In this document: positions 6,773 to 10,695 of the stretch, piece by piece
Layout: every line of letters begins with the position of its first letter
Position numbering within the stretch: position 1 is the first letter of the stretch
NCBI GenBank assembly: GCA_017420125.1
Contig: JAFOJR010000142.1
Coordinates: forward strand, 1 to 10,695
Source: Oscillospiraceae bacterium
GTDB taxonomy: Bacteria > Bacillota > Clostridia > Oscillospirales > Oscillospiraceae
Direction of reading: 5' to 3'
Length of the DNA stretch: 10,695 nucleotides
Made by a program: the position numbers and the translations under genes
Notes under the pieces: model-generated
Seen by the model: the letters and a program-made list of their open reading frames with translations, nothing else
Databases searched by the model: none
What the model was told of the DNA's origin: nothing

Positions 6773-7897
6773 ATGATTTATCTTGATTATGCCGCAAATA
6801 CCCCGGCGGACCCGCAGGTTCTGGAGACATTTGTTTCCTGTGAGCGGAAGTATGCGGCCAACCCCAACGCCAGCCACCCCATGGGCGCTTTGGCCCGGCA
6901 GGCGCTGGCAGAGGTCACGGAGCGGATTGCGTCCGCGCTTTGTATTGACGCCGCCGGTCTGATTTATACGTCCGGCGCCAGCGAAGCCAACAACACCGCT
7001 ATCAAGGGCATGGCCCTGGCAAGACGGCAGGCGGGGCAGCATATCATCACGACGCCTCTGGAGCATCCCTCCGTCAGCGGCCCGCTGGACTGGCTGAAAA
7101 AGCAGGGCTGGGAAATCGACCTTGTGAACGTGGGGCGGGACGGGAAAATCGACACGGGCCATTTAAAGCAGCTGATGCGCAGGGATACGGTTTTGCTTGC
7201 CGTCACGGCGGTTGACAGCGAGCTGGGCGCGGTCCAGCCTATGGAAGAGATTGTCCGGATCAAGCGCGAATATCCCGGCTGTCTGCTCCATGTGGACGCG
7301 ACCCAGGCCATCGGGAAAATCCCGTTTTCCTTTGACGGCGTTGACAGCGCTTCGTTTACGGCGCATAAATTTTACGGGCTCAACGGAATCGGCGTATTGT
7401 ATAAAAACCGGAGGGCGGAGATGGAACCGCTGATACACGGGGGCGGGGGACCTGCCCTGTACCGCGGCGGCCCCCCCACGCTTGCGCTGGCGGCTTCCCT
7501 TGAAACGGCGCTCCGGAAGTCCATAGACTGTCTCACGGAGCGGTATGAAACGGTAAAGCGGCAGAATGATTTCATTCGCGCCGCGCTGGCGGCGTATCCC
7601 GCTGTTTGGATCAACAGCCCTGCCGGCGCCGTGCCCCATATATTGAATGTAAGCGTAACGGGCGTAAAGGGCACCCGGTTCCGAGACGCCCTGGGGCAGG
7701 CGGGCATTTGCGTTTCGGTGCGGTCGGCCTGTGCCATGGACGGCACCCCCTCCGCGGCGGTGTCTGCCGTCGTTGGGGACCGGAAGAGAGCCCTCTCGTC
7801 CTGGCGCATCAGCCTGAGCCATCTCACAAGCGAGGAAGAGCTCCGGCAGCTTCTGGAAGCCTTTGACGTCTGTTATCAAAAGCTTATGCGGCGCTGA
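6773..7897 (+). CDS. Cysteine desulfurase (NifS/IscS-like, divergent)
   Basis: A 374-residue class V aminotransferase-fold PLP enzyme that moves sulfur from cysteine to a catalytic cysteine and then to an acceptor. ATG 6773 is chosen because the protein then begins MIYLDYAANTP, the usual NifS start, with GGGGGAA just upstream. Visible: YTSGASEANN (65-74), His98 in LEHPS, Asp175 and Gln178 in HVDATQAIG (173-181), PLP Lys199 in TAHKFYG (196-202), and catalytic Cys320 in RSACAMDG (317-324). Oddities: the usual VNNE(I/V)G is VDSELG (147-152), so an Asn near PLP is Ser149; the usual RSGT stretch is RGGPPT (231-236). As the last gene after mnmA and near xdhC, it could supply sulfur to MnmA, XdhC, or both. 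No IscU-type scaffold is nearby. Selenocysteine lyase activity cannot be excluded. Confidence 0.9.
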   Translation: MIYLDYAANTPADPQVLETFVSCERKYAANPNASHPMGALARQALAEVTERIASALCIDAAGLIYTSGASEANNTAIKGMALARRQAGQHIITTPLEHPSVSGPLDWLKKQGWEIDLVNVGRDGKIDTGHLKQLMRRDTVLLAVTAVDSELGAVQPMEEIVRIKREYPGCLLHVDATQAIGKIPFSFDGVDSASFTAHKFYGLNGIGVLYKNRRAEMEPLIHGGGGPALYRGGPPTLALAASLETALRKSIDCLTERYETVKRQNDFIRAALAAYPAVWINSPAGAVPHILNVSVTGVKGTRFRDALGQAGICVSVRSACAMDGTPSAAVSAVVGDRKRALSSWRISLSHLTSEEELRQLLEAFDVCYQKLMRR

Positions 7898-7904
7898 GCG
7901 GATA

Positions 7905-7925
7905 CCGCCGGCCCGGCGCCGGTGG
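7905..7925 (+). terminator. Possible weak terminator hairpin after the operon
   Basis: CCGCCGG (7905-7911) pairs with CCGGTGG (7919-7925) through six Watson-Crick pairs and one G-T pair, around a 7-base loop, 7 bases after the desulfurase stop. No T tract follows; the only T run (about 7964-7971) is about 40 bases further. It may end the operon inefficiently. Confidence 0.3.
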
Positions 7926-7978
7926 AGGGCAGTATGGACAAAGGTGCCGCAGAGGGGGAAATTGTTTTTTTCTTGTAC

Positions 7979-8007
7979 TTCCAAAATGAAAGAAAAGATG
8001 GTATAAT
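7979..8007 (+). promoter_or_regulatory. Extended -10 promoter of lipoprotein gene
   Basis: A perfect TATAAT (8002-8007) is preceded by TG at 7999-8000, giving the TGnTATAAT extended -10 form. A 17-base spacer would put the -35 at 7979-7984 (TTCCAA), a poor match, which is usual for extended -10 promoters. The region is AT-rich unlike its surroundings. Transcription would start near 8014, about 35 bases before the ATG. Confidence 0.75.
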
Positions 8008-8048
8008 AATGCGGCAATTCCAATTTTTATGAAAAGGAGACGAGAAAA

Positions 8049-8390
8049 ATGAAAGTTTCAAAAGCATTGGCCCTCATTCTGGTCCTTGTACTGGCGTGTT
8101 CTCTGTTTGCCGCCTGCGGCGCCGGCGGAGGCAGCAGCAACCCCTTGGTGGGCGACTGGGCGTCCGAGACCTTCGACGGAAAATTTATCTACACCTTTAA
8201 CGACGACGGCACCGGCAACTATGACGCGGCAGGCACCGCCATGCCCTTTACCTACACGGACGAGGACGGCAAGCTGACCATCCTCTATGACGGCAACGAC
8301 ATTCCCTTTGAGACGGAGTACACCATCTCCGGCAAGACGCTGACCATCAAGGACAGCCTGGGCAATGACGTGGTCTACAACAAGAAATAA
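8049..8390 (+). CDS. Small secreted lipoprotein, DUF5640-like
   Basis: A 113-residue predicted surface lipoprotein. Residues 1-22 form a signal peptide with Lys3 and Lys5, a hydrophobic core ALALILVLVLACSLF, and the lipobox FAAC with lipidation Cys23, followed by a flexible GAGGGSSN linker. The mature part (about 33-113) alternates short beta strands and turns: LVGDWAS, FIYTFNDDGTGNYD, PFTYTDEDGKLTILYDG, ETEYTISGKTLTIKDSLGN. This resembles the small lipocalin-like domain annotated as DUF5640 in clostridial lipoproteins; no function is established. AAGGAG (8034-8039) lies 9 bases before ATG 8049. It has its own strong promoter and terminator, so it is a single-gene unit. Codons are strongly biased to C endings (AAC, GAC, GGC, ACC) compared with the operon upstream, consistent with high expression. 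Confidence 0.88.
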   Translation: MKVSKALALILVLVLACSLFAACGAGGGSSNPLVGDWASETFDGKFIYTFNDDGTGNYDAAGTAMPFTYTDEDGKLTILYDGNDIPFETEYTISGKTLTIKDSLGNDVVYNKK

Positions 8391-8391
8391 T

Positions 8392-8428
8392 CCCGCAAAA
8401 AAACCGGCGGCCTTTCGGCCCCGGCGGG
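8392..8428 (+). other. GC-rich hairpin just after lipoprotein stop
   Basis: GGCC (8409-8412) pairs with GGCC (8417-8420) around TTTC. CCGG/CCGG extends it past a bulged C8408, and CCCG (8392-8395) can pair with CGGG (8425-8428). It sits immediately before the main terminator and may protect the 3' end of the mRNA. Confidence 0.5.
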
Positions 8429-8430
8429 AA

Positions 8431-8465
8431 AATAAGCCAGATCAAACGATCTGGCTTATTTTTTT
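8431..8465 (+). terminator. Strong intrinsic terminator, probably bidirectional
   Basis: AATAAGCCAGATC (8431-8443) pairs perfectly over 13 bases with 8448-8460 around the loop AAAC, followed by a T run (8459-8465). On the minus strand the same stem is followed by TTTTCCC, and it lies about 24 bases past the stop of the minus-strand GTPase gene. It therefore probably ends both convergent genes. Confidence 0.93.
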
Positions 8466-8488
8466 ATTTGGTTTTGATCTTACGGGTT

Positions 8489-9586
8489 TTACATGCGGAA
8501 CACGGGATTGGGATAGGCGGGGGCAAAGCAGTCCAGCGCCTGTGTCCGGACGGAGACGGACAGGGCCCGGGATGCTTTCTCCAGATGGGTCAGCACCAGG
8601 TCTTTTGCTGTCTCCGGCGCGCAGTTGACCCGGAGATTGAGGGTCAGGTGCCCCTGCCGCGCAGGGTCCGGCGCGGCGGCGTCCGTCCGGAGGGGGGCGC
8701 CGGAGCCGGTGCAGCTCACCTTGGCAAAGGCCCCGCCGGGGGCGGACAGGCAGGCCTTCAGATGGGCCGTTTCCGCGCCTGCGTCCGAAAGGGCGTCATA
8801 TAAGCCCCCGCAGAGGGACGTGAGAAATGCGTCCGGGGAGAAGGGGTCGGCGGCTGTGAGCTCTGCGGCGCAGTTGAGCCAGGCCAGGGCGGCTTCCCCG
8901 GCGGCATAGATGTCGTAATCCACGGCGGGGGACGGGCGGGCGGCGTCCGCCGTGCCGAGAAGGGTTTTGCGCCACCGGTCCATGCCTTCACCCTCTTTGG
9001 CGCTGACGAGCAGGCAAGGTCTCCCGGGGGCCTTTTCCTCGATCATGGCAAGGGCTTCTTCCTGCTCCGCCGGGGACAGCAGGTCCGCTTTGGAGAGGAT
9101 GATCTGTTCCGCCTCCTCCAGCTGCTTGAAAAAGACATAGGAGACCTCCGGGTTTTGGAACGGGCCGGTCTCAGAGTCCCGGAAGGAGAGAAGGCGCCTG
9201 GCGTCCACCAGGACGGAGAGGGGGGCAACGTCCAGATTTACCGTGGCTTTTCCGGCGGAAAACGGCTTGATCACCGTGGAGAGCAGGTCCGTGCAGGAGC
9301 CCACCGGCTCCGCCAGAATGACATCCGGCCGCGCGGTGTCCAGCAGGGCTTCCAGCTGGTCTTCCAAAGAGTGGAAATGGCAGCAGAAGCAGCCGGAGGT
9401 CACTTCCCCCACCGGGAACCCGGCTTTTCGGAGAAGGGCGGTGTCCACCAGCTGCTCCGTCTGGTCGTTGGTGATGACGGCCACGGTTTTGCCCTCGCGG
9501 CGGAACATGTCGCCCAGGGCGGCGATGGCCGTTGTTTTTCCGGCGCCCAGAAAGCCGCCTATAAAAATCAGTTTGGTGTTTTTCAT
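8489..9586 (-). CDS. COG0523 (CobW/G3E family) GTP-binding protein, putative metallochaperone
   Basis: A 365-residue G3E P-loop GTPase. Walker A GGFLGAGKTT (10-19), the family metal-binding CxCC in SGCFCCHF (64-71: Cys66, Cys68, Cys69), switch/Walker B EPVGS (93-97) and the guanine motif as SKAD (165-168) instead of NKxD are visible. Family members deliver or insert metals (zinc, cobalt/B12, nickel, iron); which metal cannot be told. The C-terminal half, about residues 225-365, differs from the classic CobW C domain and has no His-rich loop. ATG 9586 is preferred over the start at 9613 because the purine-rich AAGGAAGG (about 9593-9600, minus strand) lies upstream and the protein then begins directly before the P-loop strand. 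It is transcribed alone: the upstream protease gene ends in its own terminator and the promoter carries two palindromic sites. Confidence 0.9.
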   Translation of the reverse strand: MKNTKLIFIGGFLGAGKTTAIAALGDMFRREGKTVAVITNDQTEQLVDTALLRKAGFPVGEVTSGCFCCHFHSLEDQLEALLDTARPDVILAEPVGSCTDLLSTVIKPFSAGKATVNLDVAPLSVLVDARRLLSFRDSETGPFQNPEVSYVFFKQLEEAEQIILSKADLLSPAEQEEALAMIEEKAPGRPCLLVSAKEGEGMDRWRKTLLGTADAARPSPAVDYDIYAAGEAALAWLNCAAELTAADPFSPDAFLTSLCGGLYDALSDAGAETAHLKACLSAPGGAFAKVSCTGSGAPLRTDAAAPDPARQGHLTLNLRVNCAPETAKDLVLTHLEKASRALSVSVRTQALDCFAPAYPNPVFRM

Positions 9587-9621
9587 GCTGGTTTCCTTCC
9601 TTTCTGTTGGCATGCGCTTTT

Positions 9622-9641
9622 ATATCGAAAAATTTCAATAT
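9622..9641. promoter_or_regulatory. Palindromic operator-like site, copy 1
   Basis: ATATCGAAA and TTTCAATAT flank AA, giving an inverted repeat matching at 8 of 9 positions per arm. It covers the predicted transcription start of the GTPase gene. It shares the 17-base stretch 9627-9643 exactly with copy 2. Length and symmetry fit a dimeric regulator such as an ArsR-type or Fur/Zur-type protein; which one is not known. Confidence 0.6.
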
Positions 9642-9642
9642 A

Positions 9643-9671
9643 ACCATACCATAAGAATTGAAAAATTTCAA
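9643..9671 (-). promoter_or_regulatory. Putative promoter of COG0523 GTPase gene
   Basis: Read on the minus strand, TTGAAA (9666-9671) is a good -35, followed after 17 bases by TATGGT (9643-9648) with TG at 9650-9651, an extended -10. The start would be near 9636, about 50 bases before the ATG. The -35 lies inside the upstream palindrome and the start site inside the downstream one, which suits repression. Confidence 0.6.
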
Positions 9672-9674
9672 TAT
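9655..9674. promoter_or_regulatory. Palindromic operator-like site, copy 2
   Basis: ATTGAAA (9657-9663) and TTTCAAT (9666-9672) flank AA, a perfect 7-base inverted repeat. It contains the predicted -35 box of the GTPase gene. The stretch 9660-9676 repeats 9627-9643 exactly, 33 bases apart, about three helical turns, so both copies lie on the same DNA face. Confidence 0.6.
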
Positions 9675-9683
9675 AAAACACAG

Positions 9684-9720
9684 AAAAAAGAGGGCCGCTC
9701 GTTTGGGAGCGGCCCCTCTT
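9684..9720 (-). terminator. Intrinsic terminator of SLH-protease gene
   Basis: GGCCGCTC (9693-9700) pairs perfectly with GAGCGGCC (9707-9714) around a 6-base loop; AGAGG/CCTCT extends the stem past one bulged base. On the minus strand it is followed by six T bases (9684-9689). It lies about 100 bases after the protease stop and just before the GTPase promoter, isolating the two genes. Confidence 0.88.
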
Positions 9721-9787
9721 TGCGGGATGGTGGGAATTGTATGGATTGGGCTCTCTTTGGCGCGGCCCTGCTGCCGCGTTTCATGGG

Positions 9788-9812
9788 CCGGGGGCCGCTT
9801 TGCGGCTCCCGG
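9788..9812 (-). other. Hairpin just after protease stop codon
   Basis: CCGGG and GCCGC (9788-9798) pair with GCGGC and CCCGG (9802-9812) with one mismatch in the stem and a 3-base loop. It starts 7 bases after the stop codon on the minus strand and has no T tract. It may be a 3' stability element ahead of the real terminator at 9684-9720. Nothing else was recognised between 9721 and 9787. Confidence 0.35.
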
Positions 9813-9818
9813 CGGGGT

Positions 9819-10695
9819 TTATTTACTGTTTTCCGTAAAGCGCATGACGATGGCCGCGACCTGGGCCCGGCTGGCTTGGGAGCGGGGGCTGAGGGTTCCG
9901 TCCCCCATGCCGCCGATGAGCTTTGTTCCCACGGCCCAGCGGAGGGCGGAGAGCGCCCAGTCGGAGACGGCCCGGGCGTCGGGGAAGCGGTCCAGCGCCG
10001 GGTAGGCGCCCTCTGTATCCGCCCCGGCATGGCGGGCGTAGCGGTATAAGATCGCCGCCAGCTGTTCCCGGGTTACGGGGTCAGAGGGGCCGAAGGCGGT
10101 TTTGCTGTAGCCGTCCACAATGCCGTTTGCCGCCGCCCAGCGCACCGCATTGGTGTACCATGTGCCGGCGGGCACGTCAAGGAAGGTGAGGTCTCCTGTG
10201 GCCGCCGGCTCCCCGGCCATCCGCCAGAGGATGGTGACCGTCATGGCCCGGCTGGTGGCTTCGTCCGGGGAAAAGGCCCCGTTGCCGGTGCCGTTCATGA
10301 CGCCGTTTGCCGCGGCCCAGAGGACGCTGTCATAATACCAGGCGTCATCGGGCACGTCGGTGTACAAAGGGGTTTTCACCGTCTGGTCCAGCGCACCCAG
10401 AAACGCGGGGACGTTCACGTAGCCATGGCCGTAATACGGGTCGTAGCCCGGATCGCCCAAATCCTTGGCGCTGTTTTTCAGCAGGTTCACAAAGCCGCCG
10501 GTGTCCATGCGTTTGTCCGCCTGCTTTGCCATGACGGCCATGGCCGTCACGATGGGCGCGGCAAAGGAGGTGCCGTCCTTTGTGGCGGTGCCCCCGTCGG
10601 GATAGAGGGACTTGATGCCGGTGCCCGGGGCGGAAACCGTCACTTTGTTGTTGAAGTAAGAGTAGCTGTCGTCAAAGACGGCGGTATCGCCCTCC
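9819..10695 (-). CDS. Subtilisin-like (S8) serine protease with three C-terminal SLH domains, N-terminal part beyond window
   Basis: The frame is open to the window edge, so the 5' part with signal peptide and catalytic Asp and His is missing; 291 residues are visible. VTVSAPGTGI (about 18-27) and KDGTSFAAPIVTA (about 39-51) are the subtilisin signature, with catalytic Ser at codon 10566-10568. GYDPYYGHGYVNVPA closes the protease domain. Three surface-layer homology domains follow, near 10361-10215, 10181-10035 and 9995-9834, each ending in the S/TRxx motif (SRAMT, TREQL, SRAQV) that binds pyruvylated cell-wall polymer. The product should be exported and held on the cell wall, degrading proteins at the surface. 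SLH domains 1 and 2 are still recognisably similar in DNA. GTG 10643 is only the first start codon in view and not the true start. The gene has its own terminator at 9684-9720. Confidence 0.93.
   Translation of the reverse strand, partial: EGDTAVFDDSYSYFNNKVTVSAPGTGIKSLYPDGGTATKDGTSFAAPIVTAMAVMAKQADKRMDTGGFVNLLKNSAKDLGDPGYDPYYGHGYVNVPAFLGALDQTVKTPLYTDVPDDAWYYDSVLWAAANGVMNGTGNGAFSPDEATSRAMTVTILWRMAGEPAATGDLTFLDVPAGTWYTNAVRWAAANGIVDGYSKTAFGPSDPVTREQLAAILYRYARHAGADTEGAYPALDRFPDARAVSDWALSALRWAVGTKLIGGMGDGTLSPRSQASRAQVAAIVMRFTENSK

Noticed and set aside
9243..10049. 268-codon plus-strand open frame spanning the GTPase start, the operator region and the protease end
   Set aside because: It crosses a terminator and a promoter on the other strand, is antisense to two clear genes, and has no domain similarity.
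10035..10361. DNA repeats within the protease gene as a mobile or CRISPR-like repeat
   Set aside because: They are the homologous SLH domain 1 and 2 coding units, diverged and in frame.

Overview
The window reads as chromosome of a fairly GC-rich Gram-positive anaerobe, most likely a clostridial (Oscillospirales-type) gut bacterium. This is inferred from strong AGGAGG-type ribosome sites, an SLH-anchored subtilisin, a small Ala/Gly-rich lipoprotein, a HydE-type radical SAM enzyme and a clostridial-style MnmA. No rRNA, tRNA, CRISPR array, insertion sequence or phage gene was seen.

Layout. (1) 2-589: 3' two thirds of cysK (cysteine synthase), followed by a hairpin without a T tract. (2) 702-7897: seven plus-strand genes in one run with gaps of 118 bases or less and one 8-base overlap: SGNH hydrolase, glutamate-cysteine ligase family enzyme, class II glutamine amidotransferase, HydE-like radical SAM enzyme, XdhC-family protein with its two domains in reverse order, MnmA, and a divergent cysteine desulfurase. 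No convincing promoter or terminator was seen inside the run, so it is probably one transcription unit, perhaps read from cysK. (3) 8002-8465: a one-gene unit for a small lipoprotein, with an extended -10 promoter and a strong terminator. (4) 8489-9674, minus strand: a COG0523 (CobW-type) GTPase whose putative promoter is overlaid by two near-identical palindromes 33 bases apart. (5) 9684-10695, minus strand: the 3' end of a subtilisin-family serine protease with three SLH domains and its terminator.

How the genes may work together. Nearly every product in the plus-strand run handles cysteine or its sulfur. CysK makes cysteine; the ligase would join its amine to the gamma-carboxyl of glutamate; the amidotransferase could remove or move a gamma-glutamyl group; the desulfurase takes sulfur from cysteine; MnmA uses sulfur for tRNA; XdhC proteins escort molybdenum cofactor during sulfuration; and HydE acts on a cysteine-bound iron precursor. 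The mnmA-desulfurase pair has a simple explanation as a tRNA thiolation pair. The ligase/amidotransferase pair resembles EgtA/EgtC of ergothioneine synthesis but lacks EgtB and EgtD, and hydE lacks hydF and hydG here. The most interesting reading is therefore an uncharacterised sulfur or thiol cofactor pathway; the grouping is visible, the pathway is inference.
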